NCBI GenBank assembly: GCA_002423705.1
Contig: DINW01000034.1
Coordinates: forward strand, 1-29,924
Direction of reading: 5' to 3'
From: Clostridium sp. UBA5530
GTDB lineage: Bacteria > Bacillota > Clostridia > Clostridiales > Clostridiaceae
Length of the DNA: 29,924 bases
Shown: positions 14,492 through 22,646 of the stretch, piece by piece
How positions within the stretch are numbered: position 1 is the first letter of the stretch
Layout: each line of letters starts with the position of its first letter
Made by a program: the position numbers and the translations under genes
The notes under the pieces: generated by a model
What the model saw: only the letters and a program-made list of their open reading frames with translations
Told to the model about the DNA's origin: nothing
Databases searched by the model: none

Positions 14492-16494
14492 TGACCTTAT
14501 CTTCTTTAACTTTTAAGAATATCAAGCATAATATAAAGAACTATGGAGCATATCTTCTAGGAAATAGTTTCATCATAGGAATTCTACTCATGTTTTTTAG
14601 TTTAATTTTTAGTAATGAATTCATGGCTCTACCTGAAACTAGCCCAATTAAAGAGAACTTTATATCTATGGTTGGGTTGATGATAGCCTTTTCGGTAGCA
14701 TTTATAATGTATACAACAGTGTCTTTTACTAAGTTTAGAGGAAAAGAATTTGGAGTATATTTTACCATAGGTCTTACATCTAAAAATATAATGAAAATAT
14801 TAACATATGAAAACCTAGTGATATCATCTTCTGCATTTATATTAGGAGGTACCTTTGGCAGTATTTTTATGAAGCTATTTCATATGGGAATAATGAAGGT
14901 TCTTAATATAAAAAACATAGATATAGGTTTTGCCATTGAGCCTTATATAGCAGTAGCTGCAATAGCCGTAATGATATTTTTATTTAGCATAGTGTATCAA
15001 GGTGTATTCCTTACTAGGCTTTCTATAGTGGATATATTAAAATCAACATCTAAAAAGGACATTGGTAAAGGAAATTTAATTGTAGGTGCCATAAGCATAA
15101 TTGCAATAATAGTATCTATGGTGTTATTTCACATGGCGGTGTATCAAAACATTGAAAAGACTCAGATAGCCATGGTAGTATCTATAGTTATGCTAATAAT
15201 AGCTCTTTATTTTGCAATAGGTTCTGCTATGACATTCATTGAAAAGATATTAAGAAATTTTAAGGGACTTTATAATAACAATATCTTATCTATCAATTCT
15301 CTTTCCCACAGATTTGTATCCTATAGGGGGGTTCTATATATCATAACTCTTCTGGTAGCAGGAGGCATGACATTTATATCTATAGCTTATGGAATGTATA
15401 AGTCTACAGAAAAGTATATAAATACAGATTATCCCTACGACTTAAGCTTCATAGTGGATAAAGAGGATTTAGCCAAGTATGACTATAGAAATATGGTAAA
15501 AGAGGCAGGGGCGGACATATCAGCATATATTGAACTAGAAACTTTACAATTTCCAGACGTAAGGATATTAAATGGGGAAACTAAGGGATATGGACCCAGC
15601 ATATCTGTAGTAAGCGAAAAAAACTACAGTAAACTTAAAAATGAAAAGATAAAAATAGAAAAATCACATAGTCTATATGGGCATAGGGAAAAAACGGATA
15701 AAATAAGTGACTTCCAGTTCCTATTGGATGTGGCAGAGGATTCACCAGAGGGAAATCCTTACGATAAGCTTTTGAGCAATAGATATGATTTAAAGGAATA
15801 TATAGATAACAGCAGCAAAGAAGATTATTTGTATATAAACAAGGACAATATAAAGGATATAGGTGGGAATATAACAAATTTAGTGGCAAGCCAAGACTAT
15901 ATAAGACTTAACTGTATTATATTAAATGATGAAGATTATGAAAGGCTCAAAGATAAAATTAATCCAGAAAAAATAACCTATGATATTTTAGTGAATCTAA
16001 ATAACTCCAAGGAAGGGCACAACATTGGTAAAGACCTTGTAAAAGCTATGGAAAAATCACAAAAGGATAAAGTAATAAATTCCATAATAATTAAGGAAAA
16101 GAAGATGGGTGAGGAGATAAATAGCAGAGGATTTGCTTTATTCATGTCAACTTTCATGGGCACAATGCTTATACTGGGAAGTGCAGTAGTTTTATACTTT
16201 AAAGTGTTCACATCCTTGGAAGATGATAAAATCAGGGCCAACCAGTTAGTGAAAATAGGACTTACCCACAGAGATATAAAGAAAGTAATAAAAAAGGAAT
16301 TAAGAGCTGTATTTTTATTGCCACCTATAATAGCTATAGGACTTATAAGTTACTATCTTTCAACTTTATACTCCATGATACCTAATGGAGAGTACTTATG
16401 GCAGACATCTGTAGCATCCTTTGGATTTTATATATTGGTACAAAGTACTTTTTACATTATAACCACTAAGAAGTACCTAACAAAGATTAAGTAA
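14491..16494 (+). CDS. BceB-like ABC permease with a large extracellular sensor domain
   Basis: A 667-residue FtsX-type permease. About seven hydrophobic helices occupy the first 310 residues, a soluble outside domain of roughly 200 residues follows (about 315-530), and three C-terminal helices close it. This arrangement is diagnostic of BceB/VraG proteins, which bind cell-wall-acting peptides or their lipid II-cycle targets and pass flux information to the histidine kinase. Coupling motifs include KFRGKEFGVYFTIGL near residue 80 and LVKIGLTHRDIKKV near the C-terminus. It ends about 50 nt before the flavoprotein gene. Confidence 0.95.
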   Translation: MTLSSLTFKNIKHNIKNYGAYLLGNSFIIGILLMFFSLIFSNEFMALPETSPIKENFISMVGLMIAFSVAFIMYTTVSFTKFRGKEFGVYFTIGLTSKNIMKILTYENLVISSSAFILGGTFGSIFMKLFHMGIMKVLNIKNIDIGFAIEPYIAVAAIAVMIFLFSIVYQGVFLTRLSIVDILKSTSKKDIGKGNLIVGAISIIAIIVSMVLFHMAVYQNIEKTQIAMVVSIVMLIIALYFAIGSAMTFIEKILRNFKGLYNNNILSINSLSHRFVSYRGVLYIITLLVAGGMTFISIAYGMYKSTEKYINTDYPYDLSFIVDKEDLAKYDYRNMVKEAGADISAYIELETLQFPDVRILNGETKGYGPSISVVSEKNYSKLKNEKIKIEKSHSLYGHREKTDKISDFQFLLDVAEDSPEGNPYDKLLSNRYDLKEYIDNSSKEDYLYINKDNIKDIGGNITNLVASQDYIRLNCIILNDEDYERLKDKINPEKITYDILVNLNNSKEGHNIGKDLVKAMEKSQKDKVINSIIIKEKKMGEEINSRGFALFMSTFMGTMLILGSAVVLYFKVFTSLEDDKIRANQLVKIGLTHRDIKKVIKKELRAVFLLPPIIAIGLISYYLSTLYSMIPNGEYLWQTSVASFGFYILVQSTFYIITTKKYLTKIK

Positions 16495-16543
16495 TATATG
16501 TTATCATATTACTTATAATGATTTAAATGGAAGGAATATGATA

Positions 16544-17209
16544 ATGAATATTGTTTGTTTATCAGCATCTAATATTAAACATTCGGGCAATAATAGTACA
16601 TCACTAAAAGCTTGTAAGATTATTAAGAAATCAATTAAAGAGAAAAGGGAACATATAAATGTAAAGATTATATCCCTTAGAGATTATGAATTTAAACCAT
16701 GCACAGGATGTGGCAGTTGCTTTAATAAAGAAAACTGTCCAAATGATAAGAATTTTAACTATGTATACAATACTATTATAAACAGTGAGGGATTGTTCAT
16801 AGTAGCCCCTCACTATGCACCAATACCTTCTAAGTTGTCTATGATTCTTGAAAAAATTGAACAAATAGCATTTTTAAAAAGGTTTAATGATGAAAGTTAT
16901 AGATCACCTTTGTTTAAGAAGCCTGTGGGAATTATAGCTCATGGGGGAGGTACTAAAGAAATAGTGGAGTATTATAAAAGTCCGGTACTAGATTCTATTT
17001 GGAATGCTTTATCATACCCAGTAGAAATGAATGTTGTTGGAGTTAATGAAAAAGAAAAGCATGGAATAGTATTCCCAGTAGATAATGTTACAAAAGATGA
17101 GAACTCAGTATTTCCAATACAGCAATATGACTGGAAATACATTGAAGAAAAACTTAAGCCATTAGTAGACAAAGTGATTGATGAAATTATAGTATCAAGT
17201 GAAACTTAG
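16544..17209 (+). CDS. Flavodoxin-like NAD(P)H reductase resembling iron-sulfur flavoproteins
   Basis: A 221-residue protein with the FMN-reductase/flavodoxin fold: an N-terminal beta strand, then the phosphate-binding loop SASNIKHSGNNSTS. A compact cysteine cluster at C53, C56, C59 and C65 (CTGCGSCFNKENC) has the C-x2-C-x2-C-x5-C spacing used by archaeal and clostridial iron-sulfur flavoproteins to hold a 4Fe-4S cluster. PHYAPIPSKLSMILEK fits the flavin site loop. The ATG at 16544 is favoured over 16538 because GGAAGG lies 9 nt upstream. It would move electrons between a reduced carrier and FMN; the physiological partner is unknown. The last codons and the stop lie inside a hairpin repeat, so the C-terminus may have been altered by it. 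Confidence 0.85.
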   Translation: MNIVCLSASNIKHSGNNSTSLKACKIIKKSIKEKREHINVKIISLRDYEFKPCTGCGSCFNKENCPNDKNFNYVYNTIINSEGLFIVAPHYAPIPSKLSMILEKIEQIAFLKRFNDESYRSPLFKKPVGIIAHGGGTKEIVEYYKSPVLDSIWNALSYPVEMNVVGVNEKEKHGIVFPVDNVTKDENSVFPIQQYDWKYIEEKLKPLVDKVIDEIIVSSET

Positions 17210-17231
17210 ATTTAGGAGGAGCTTGAACTCC
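17197..17231. repeat. Partial copy 2 of the 57-bp hairpin repeat
   Basis: The left arm and loop (AAGTGAAACT, then GGAG, TTGAACTCC) align base for base with the copy at 17911, sharing the exact start AAGTGAAACTT. The right arm is lost and replaced by the start of a terminator at 17237. It supplies the final codons (SSET) and stop of the flavoprotein gene. Confidence 0.65.
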
Positions 17232-17236
17232 AAGGG

Positions 17237-17284
17237 AAACAGCAAATAGGTTTCAACAACCTACTTGCTGTTTTAATAATTTTT
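17237..17284 (+). terminator. Intrinsic terminator after the flavoprotein gene
   Basis: AAACAGCAA (17237-17245) pairs with TTGCTGTTT (17265-17273) and TAGGT with ACCTA, giving a 14-bp stem with one mismatch, followed on the plus strand by TTTTAATAATTTTT. It also overlaps the stop codon of the small minus-strand gene at 17273, though no U-run follows on that strand. Confidence 0.85.
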
Positions 17285-17416
17285 ATAGTTTTTAAATTCA
17301 ATATCTTCTTTTTTCTTTTCCTTTATTCTGCTTCTTATAGTCCAAACTAGTAAAATGAGTCCGCCTATAAAGAGCAATCCATATATGGATAATATGATAA
17401 TAGGGAAGATCATCAT
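17273..17416 (-). CDS. Small one-helix membrane protein, 47 residues
   Basis: An open frame of 47 codons starts ATG-ATG at 17416, with GGAG 8 nt upstream. The Shine-Dalgarno site directly follows the YbjQ-family gene's stop codon (17428), so the two are cotranscribed and probably translationally coupled. The protein is one hydrophobic helix (IIILSIYGLLFIGGLILLVW) followed by a basic, lysine-rich tail (RSRIKEKKKE). I do not recognise a family. It may anchor or assist the YbjQ-type protein at the membrane. Confidence 0.7.
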   Translation of the reverse strand: MMIFPIIILSIYGLLFIGGLILLVWTIRSRIKEKKKEDIEFKNYKNY

Positions 17417-17427
17417 AAAATCATCTC

Positions 17428-17742
17428 CTACTCAACAACTACTGCAGTTCCGTAAGCAACCATTTCAGCAGCTCCAGCAGCTACAGCTGAGGACATTAGG
17501 TGAAGTCCTATGATGGCGTTAGCACCCATTGCTTCTGCTTCATCAACCATTCTTCCAATAGCAATTTGTCTTGCTTCTACAAGCATATCATTGTAACCAC
17601 TCATTTCTCCACCAACTAAGTTTTTAAAACTAGCACCTATATCTCTACCTATATTTTTACATCTAATTGTGCTACCTTTTACAAGGCCTTTCACTTCTTT
17701 AATTTCTTTTCCTGGAACATTGTTTATAGTTAAAATCAACAT
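17428..17742 (-). CDS. YbjQ/UPF0145-family protein
   Basis: A 104-residue protein matching the YbjQ family over its full length. It has a first beta strand, GLVKGSTIRCKNIGRDIGA, GGEMSGYNDMLVEARQIAIGRM, then the family hallmark AMGANAIIGLHL and a final strand EMVAYGTAVVV. The family forms small oligomeric rings sometimes called putative heavy-metal-binding domains; no biochemical role is firmly established. It has GGGGAGG upstream of ATG 17742 and a good promoter at 17784-17812. A small membrane protein gene follows in the same transcript. Confidence 0.93.
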   Translation of the reverse strand: MLILTINNVPGKEIKEVKGLVKGSTIRCKNIGRDIGASFKNLVGGEMSGYNDMLVEARQIAIGRMVDEAEAMGANAIIGLHLMSSAVAAGAAEMVAYGTAVVVE

Positions 17743-17783
17743 AATAGTTACCTCCCCAATATTTTATAGAAGATTATGATATA

Positions 17784-17812
17784 ATTATAATATAAGTTGT
17801 ATTAAACGCCAA
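17784..17812 (-). promoter_or_regulatory. Sigma-A-type promoter for the YbjQ-family gene
   Basis: On the minus strand, TTGGCG (17807-17812) and TATAAT (17784-17789) are separated by exactly 17 nt. The -10 is a perfect consensus. It lies about 40 nt upstream of the start codon, leaving a short leader with GGGGAGG. Confidence 0.75.
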
Positions 17813-17910
17813 TAAGAGATAAATATAAACCTATAATATAAAAACTAGTATTATTTACAAAACTCAATTAATGGTATAAAACAAAAACATACTATGCTAT
17901 ACTAATTATC

Positions 17911-17967
17911 AAGTGAAACTTCGTTTTGAGTGGAGTCTGAACTCTGGCGGAATGTTAGGTGAGCTTA
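17911..17967. repeat. Copy 3 of the 57-bp hairpin repeat, degenerate
   Basis: It has the same 57-nt length and register as the perfect palindrome at 11888-11944, keeping AAGT..AACT, TGGAG, GAATGTTAG and CTTA, but the arms no longer pair perfectly. It sits about 47 nt before the ArsR-type regulator gene, in a 270-bp intergenic region that also holds AT-rich promoter-like sequence without a clear -35/-10 pair for that gene. Confidence 0.7.
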
Positions 17968-18013
17968 TGTAGAATCCAGTTGATATTAAAATAATATATA
18001 AAGAGGAATATAT

Positions 18014-19018
18014 ATGAAAAATATAGGCCATAGAAGTAACTGTTACTTTAAATATTCAAAGACCATAGAATTGATAAACCTTGTCATAGGTGTTTTTTGG
18101 AAAGATAGCAAGGTAAAACACTATGAAGGGATTTATAAAGAACAATATATAAAAGAGATTAGAAATAAATATAGATTATTAGGAGAAATTATGAATTCAT
18201 TACCTAATAAAGGTAGTGAAATTTTAGAGTTCTTACTTACAGATATAAATTTAGAAACAGCAGATGAATATATGAAGCATATTATGTCATTTAATCAGGA
18301 GGAATTCTTTTATATATTTTACGGAAAATATGTAGATAAAAAACTTATTAAAGATGCATTAAAAAGTGATGAAGGAATAGAGGCACTATATAACAGGTAT
18401 GAATATATAAGTGATAGTTATCTGGCATTAAGATTTTTATTTCATAATAAGGAGCAGTTTATAGAGGACTTTTTCAAATGCGTAAAAGATCTTGATACAG
18501 ATGAGTTCCAACAGGCTACTTCAGACATAGATTCACAAATAGAAGAAGAAAGACAATATATAGATAAAGGACTTAGAGAACATGAGCCCTTAGAATTTTC
18601 TCAGGTAATAATGGGGAAAATATTTAAAAATAGAGGACCTTATAAAAATTTTATCTTTATGCCTAGTTTTTTTACATCTTATAAAGCTATAAGGTACTTC
18701 GACCATGATCAAATATTGATGTACTCTCCTAGTATTAGAGAATTCTCTTCTAAGGATGCTCTTAAGGCATTAAAGGTTGTTTCTGATGAAAGCAGGTTTA
18801 AGATTTTAGAAATATTATCAGAGAAGGGGCCTATAATGGGCAAGGATTTGGCAGAAGACTTAGGGATAGCCACATCTACCTTGTCTCACCACATTGAACA
18901 GTTGAAGGGAGCAGGTTTTATAAATGAGGAAAGGGTTAAAAACTCTAAATATTACAGTATTAATATAAATTCCATGGATAGATTTATAAGCTATCTAGAT
19001 AAAAAATTTAAAAAGTAA
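18014..19018 (+). CDS. Large ArsR-family winged-helix transcriptional regulator
   Basis: At 334 residues this is about three times the size of a classic ArsR repressor. The helix-turn-helix is C-terminal, about residues 250-330: LKVVSDESRFKILEIL, then MGKDLAEDLGIATSTLSHHIEQLKGAGFI and a wing with NSKYYSI. The first 240 residues are a mostly helical domain of unknown role; it has no obvious Cys-based metal site. A terminator follows, and the ABC-2 exporter operon has its own promoter. Distance and orientation still suggest it regulates that exporter, but a global or metabolite-sensing role is possible. Confidence 0.85.
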   Translation: MKNIGHRSNCYFKYSKTIELINLVIGVFWKDSKVKHYEGIYKEQYIKEIRNKYRLLGEIMNSLPNKGSEILEFLLTDINLETADEYMKHIMSFNQEEFFYIFYGKYVDKKLIKDALKSDEGIEALYNRYEYISDSYLALRFLFHNKEQFIEDFFKCVKDLDTDEFQQATSDIDSQIEEERQYIDKGLREHEPLEFSQVIMGKIFKNRGPYKNFIFMPSFFTSYKAIRYFDHDQILMYSPSIREFSSKDALKALKVVSDESRFKILEILSEKGPIMGKDLAEDLGIATSTLSHHIEQLKGAGFINEERVKNSKYYSININSMDRFISYLDKKFKK

Positions 19019-19031
19019 TATAGTATATAGA

Positions 19032-19075
19032 AGCTGTCTGTCATTGGTTTTCACCAGTGATAGATAGCTTTTTTT
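19032..19075 (+). terminator. Intrinsic terminator after the ArsR-type gene
   Basis: AGCTGTCTGTCATTGG pairs with CCAGTGATAGATAGCT around TTTTCA (19032-19069, with a few wobbles or mismatches), followed by a U-run ending near 19075. Confidence 0.85.
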
Positions 19076-19130
19076 ATGTCAGAATATTAAGGGCAACTTA
19101 GTTTCAGCAACATACGGAATAAAGAATATA

Positions 19131-19159
19131 TTGACAAATTTACAATAAAAACTTATACT
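19131..19159 (+). promoter_or_regulatory. Near-consensus promoter of the ABC-2 exporter operon
   Basis: TTGACA (19131-19136, perfect -35), a 17-nt spacer, then TATACT (19154-19159). Transcription would start near 19166, which rules out an in-frame ATG at 19160 as the translation start and supports ATG 19211. Confidence 0.85.
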
Positions 19160-19210
19160 ATGTATATCAAATTAGATACACATAAAACTAGAATGAGAAG
19201 AGGGGATTAT

Positions 19211-19987
19211 ATGGAAAATATTCTAGAAGTAAAGGATTTAAAAAGGTCCTACACAGGAACTTTGGGTATGACAAAGAAAAAATCCATAGAGGCATTAAGA
19301 GGAATATCTTTTTCAATTAAAGAGGGGGAAATTTTTGGACTCTTAGGTCCTAATGGAGCAGGAAAAACTACTACTATTAAGATACTAACAACTTTATTGG
19401 CTCCAACATCAGGACAAGCAAAAATTATGGGCTATAACTGTTTTGGAGACGAGGACAATATAAGAGCAAGTATAAACTTTATATTTGGGGGAGAAAGGGG
19501 ACTTTATTGGAGACTTTCTGCCTACGAAAATCTTCAGTATTTTGGAGATTTGTATAAAATACCATCATCAATTTTAAAAAATAGGATAAAGGAATTAATT
19601 ACTCTAGTGGGTTTAGAGGGAAGAGAAAATGAAAAGGTTGAGGGATATTCTAAAGGTATGAAGCAAAGACTTCAAATAGCCAGGGGACTTATAAATGATC
19701 CTAAGATACTGTTTTTAGATGAACCTACCATAGGATTAGATCCTGTTGGAGCCAAAGACCTAAGAAATATAATCACTGAACTTAAAGCTAAAGGGAAAAC
19801 AGTATTATTGACAACTCACTATATGTATGAGGCTGATGAGCTTTGTGATAGGATAGCCATAATAAATAATGGAGAAATAATGGCCTTAGGAACTCCAATT
19901 GAATTGAAGGAAAAATACTTAGGTGATATAAATGGATCCTTAGAGGATGTTTATCTAAAGATTATAGGGGGAGAGGGAAATGAGTAA
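19211..19987 (+). CDS. ABC-2-type exporter ATPase
   Basis: A 258-residue ATPase of the DrrA/NatA group. It has Walker A GPNGAGKT (46-53), a Q-loop region FIFGGERGLYWRLSAYEN, the signature-like YSKGMKQRL with Lys replacing the usual second Gly as is common in this group, Walker B ILFLDEPTIGLD, and switch His in TTHYM. The start at 19211 has AGGGGA upstream and lies 45 nt after the predicted transcription start. It overlaps the first permease gene by 8 nt (ATGAGTAA). With the two permeases it should form a heteromeric exporter of a drug, peptide or lipid-like compound. Confidence 0.94.
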   Translation: MENILEVKDLKRSYTGTLGMTKKKSIEALRGISFSIKEGEIFGLLGPNGAGKTTTIKILTTLLAPTSGQAKIMGYNCFGDEDNIRASINFIFGGERGLYWRLSAYENLQYFGDLYKIPSSILKNRIKELITLVGLEGRENEKVEGYSKGMKQRLQIARGLINDPKILFLDEPTIGLDPVGAKDLRNIITELKAKGKTVLLTTHYMYEADELCDRIAIINNGEIMALGTPIELKEKYLGDINGSLEDVYLKIIGGEGNE

Positions 19988-20762
19988 TCTAAAAGTGGTT
20001 GGAGCTACCTTTAAACTTCATTTGTCACAGTCTCTTGCTAGAGCCACCTTTAGGTTTTGCATAATAGTACAACCTTTGATTTATACCTTTATACTTTATA
20101 TGATGTATAGCCAATCGGGAATTGATAACTATGTGAATTACGTCATATTAGGCAGTGGCTTATGCAGTCTATGGAGTGCTATATGTTTTTCTTCAGCAGG
20201 GGACATAGAGAGAGAAAGGTATATGGGGACATTAGAGAATATATTTTGTAGCCCTTCAAAATTCACAGTTATTATGTTGGGAAAAATATTGGCTAATACT
20301 TTTTTAGGTCTTACAGGGATGATTCTTAGCATAGTTTTCACAAAGATATTTTTTAATAAAAGCTTATATATAGCAAATCTACCTGAATTTATATTGAGTT
20401 TTATACTTATGTTATTTTCCTTCATATCTATATCACTTCTTATATGCCCAATATTTACTTTATCAAAAAATGCTAGAGCTTTAATGAATTGCTTAGAGTA
20501 CCCTATCTTTATATTAGGTGGATTTGTATTTCCAGTAGAATTATTACCTAAGATATTAAGGCCTTTAAGTTATATGCTATCACCAACTTGGGCAATTGAA
20601 ATATTAAGAGAAAGCTCTTTAGGAATATCAGACTTTAGTAGATTTTATAAAAAGGCAATAATTCTTATATTAATTTCAATTATATATGTGGCAATAAGTA
20701 AAATCTTATTTGCAAGGATAGATAAAGAGACAAGAATAACTGGTTCTTTGGGGGTGAGCTAA
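19980..20762 (+). CDS. ABC-2-type exporter permease, first subunit
   Basis: A 260-residue protein with about six hydrophobic helices. The ABC-2 coupling segment DIERERYMGTLENIFCSP lies after the second helix, and the family C-terminal pattern YPIFILGGFVFPVELLPKILRPLSYMLSPTW is visible in pieces. It belongs to the DrrB/NodJ-like group. It overlaps the ATPase gene and, at its end, the second permease (TAATG). Two non-identical permeases imply a heterodimeric channel. Confidence 0.92.
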   Translation: MSNLKVVGATFKLHLSQSLARATFRFCIIVQPLIYTFILYMMYSQSGIDNYVNYVILGSGLCSLWSAICFSSAGDIERERYMGTLENIFCSPSKFTVIMLGKILANTFLGLTGMILSIVFTKIFFNKSLYIANLPEFILSFILMLFSFISISLLICPIFTLSKNARALMNCLEYPIFILGGFVFPVELLPKILRPLSYMLSPTWAIEILRESSLGISDFSRFYKKAIILILISIIYVAISKILFARIDKETRITGSLGVS

Positions 20763-21556
20763 TGGAATCATTGCAAAGATTATATAGAAATGGACTATAT
20801 GCATTTAAAGGTATATATGGATTTTTAGAAGTAAAAATTTATTTTTTAGTTAAAATATTAAATCCAATATTGCAGGTTTTATTCTTTTCAATGATAGCTG
20901 CCCATGCTTATCAGGGACAAGACATAACTCCATACATAATAGGAAATGCCTTTGTGTTATGCTCTAGTAATGCATTCTTTGGAGCAGGCTGTACATTGAT
21001 TGCAGAGAGGAGCTATGGAACTTTAAAAAATATAATAGCTGCGCCTTATAATAAGTTTGGCATATTTGTTAGTAAGGCAATGTTTCATGTATTAGATGGA
21101 GGATTAACAGTAGCTGTAGGAATTGTGGCAGGAGTGGTATTCTTAGGCCTTAGAATACCAGTGGAATGCATACCAAAGTTTATATTGATAGTAGCAGTAG
21201 CAATGTTTACAGCTTGTGCTATGGGGCTTCTAATTGGGAGTATTGGACTCATAACTAGGGATATAAATCTGCTTTTAAATGTAGCATCCATGTTGCTTAT
21301 GGCTCTTAGTGGAGTAAACTTTCCAGTAGATAGGTTACCTATGGCGCTGCAGTATGTGAGTAAAGCACTACCCTTGACCCATGCCTTAGAAGCATCTAGG
21401 AACCTTATGCATTTAGGAAGTGAGGCTAGCGGCGCAATCAATGGACTTATAGCAAGGGAATTTATCATAGGAATAATATATTGCATGGCAGCTTATCTTT
21501 TGTTTAAGTTTATGGAGACTATGGCAAAACGCAGGGCTACCATAGATATATATTAA
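20762..21556 (+). CDS. ABC-2-type exporter permease, second subunit
   Basis: A 264-residue membrane protein of about six helices, with the coupling segment LIAERSYGTLKNIIAAPYN after the second helix and SGVNFPVDRLPMALQYVSKALP before the last. It is only distantly similar to the first permease and occurs as its partner. The start codon overlaps the preceding stop, so the two are translationally coupled in equal amounts. About 100 bp without a clear terminator separates it from the AraC-type regulator. Confidence 0.92.
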   Translation: MESLQRLYRNGLYAFKGIYGFLEVKIYFLVKILNPILQVLFFSMIAAHAYQGQDITPYIIGNAFVLCSSNAFFGAGCTLIAERSYGTLKNIIAAPYNKFGIFVSKAMFHVLDGGLTVAVGIVAGVVFLGLRIPVECIPKFILIVAVAMFTACAMGLLIGSIGLITRDINLLLNVASMLLMALSGVNFPVDRLPMALQYVSKALPLTHALEASRNLMHLGSEASGAINGLIAREFIIGIIYCMAAYLLFKFMETMAKRRATIDIY

Positions 21557-21654
21557 GTAAAAAAATAATTTCATGTAATAGCAATATAGGAACAGTATAA
21601 CCTAAATTTTACTGATAAAATGTAATTACCACGTGGGAAAAGGTCGGTGATAAC

Positions 21655-22542
21655 ATGAATTATAGCAAGGCTATAGAACAGGCAGTAGAGTATATTGAAG
21701 ACAATATAAAAATTAATCTGACTCCAGAGCTCATAGCTAGCAGATGTGGATACTCTGTATTTCACTTCTGCAGAGTATTTGCCATAGAAAAGGATATAAC
21801 CTTAATGGAGTATGTTAAGAAAAGAAAACTTGCATTAGCGGCTATTGACATGTTTAATGGCAAAAGGATAATAGACATTGCTATGGAGTATGGATTTGAT
21901 ACCCATAATGGCTTTTCTAAAGCTTTTAAGAAGGAATACGGATTTAGTCCAACTCAATATATAAAGTGGATGGAAGGTTATTTTGCAAAGGAATCAATAT
22001 TAAAAATTGGAGGTTATATTATGAATCCTAATATTGTTACAAAACCAGCATTCAAAGTTGTTGGATATGGAATTAAAACTAATATTTCTAATGGAAGTTA
22101 TACAAAGGATGTGGCATCATTTTGGAGCAACTATGAAGGTGAAAATTTAGAAACAAAGCTTTATAGTACTTTAAATCCTCCTAAGCATGGTGAAATTGGA
22201 TTATGTATACCATGTCAAGGGGAAGATGGAGGAGCTATTTATCTTCTTGGAGTTATGGTAGAGAACTTTGAAAATGCCACAGAAGATATGATAAAGGTAG
22301 AGGTACCAGAGGCAACCTATGCTGTGTTCACCACTCCACCAGTAGATACAACTAGAGAAGATAATCCAGATGAGTTTCCTGGGGTAATAAGAAACACATG
22401 GAAATATATATTCGAAAAGTGGTTTAAAGATAATGATTATGTATTTGATGAAAGTAAAATGGATTTTGAATTTTACGATGAAAGGTGCCATTGGAGAAAA
22501 GACACCGTTATGGACATATATGTTCCAATAATAAAAAAATAA
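21655..22542 (+). CDS. AraC-family regulator with GyrI-like effector-binding domain
   Basis: Residues about 8-105 hold two helix-turn-helix motifs: LTPELIASRCGYSVFHFCRVF, then the typical signature IIDIAMEYGFDTHNGFSKAFKKEYGFSPTQY. Residues about 120-295 match the AraC_E_bind/GyrI-like fold (KPAFKVVGYGIKTN, then VEVPEATYAVFTTPP, ending in DIYVPI), which binds small amphipathic or cationic compounds in multidrug regulators such as Rob and BmrR. A Gly-rich site precedes ATG 21655. Located after the ABC-2 exporter and before acetyltransferases, it is a plausible drug-responsive activator of one of these units. Confidence 0.93.
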   Translation: MNYSKAIEQAVEYIEDNIKINLTPELIASRCGYSVFHFCRVFAIEKDITLMEYVKKRKLALAAIDMFNGKRIIDIAMEYGFDTHNGFSKAFKKEYGFSPTQYIKWMEGYFAKESILKIGGYIMNPNIVTKPAFKVVGYGIKTNISNGSYTKDVASFWSNYEGENLETKLYSTLNPPKHGEIGLCIPCQGEDGGAIYLLGVMVENFENATEDMIKVEVPEATYAVFTTPPVDTTREDNPDEFPGVIRNTWKYIFEKWFKDNDYVFDESKMDFEFYDERCHWRKDTVMDIYVPIIKK

Positions 22543-22646
22543 GGCAATTGTTTACTATTGGTCAATATGATAAAATAAATACTAGTATCTTTACTATAAT
22601 GATTTAGTAGATAAAGTATTTACTTAACCATGGGGGTGTAGTTATT

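Noticed and set aside
19160..19210. An in-frame ATG at 19160 for the ABC-2 ATPase.
   Set aside because: It directly follows the -10 box of a near-consensus promoter, before the likely transcription start, and has no ribosome binding site.
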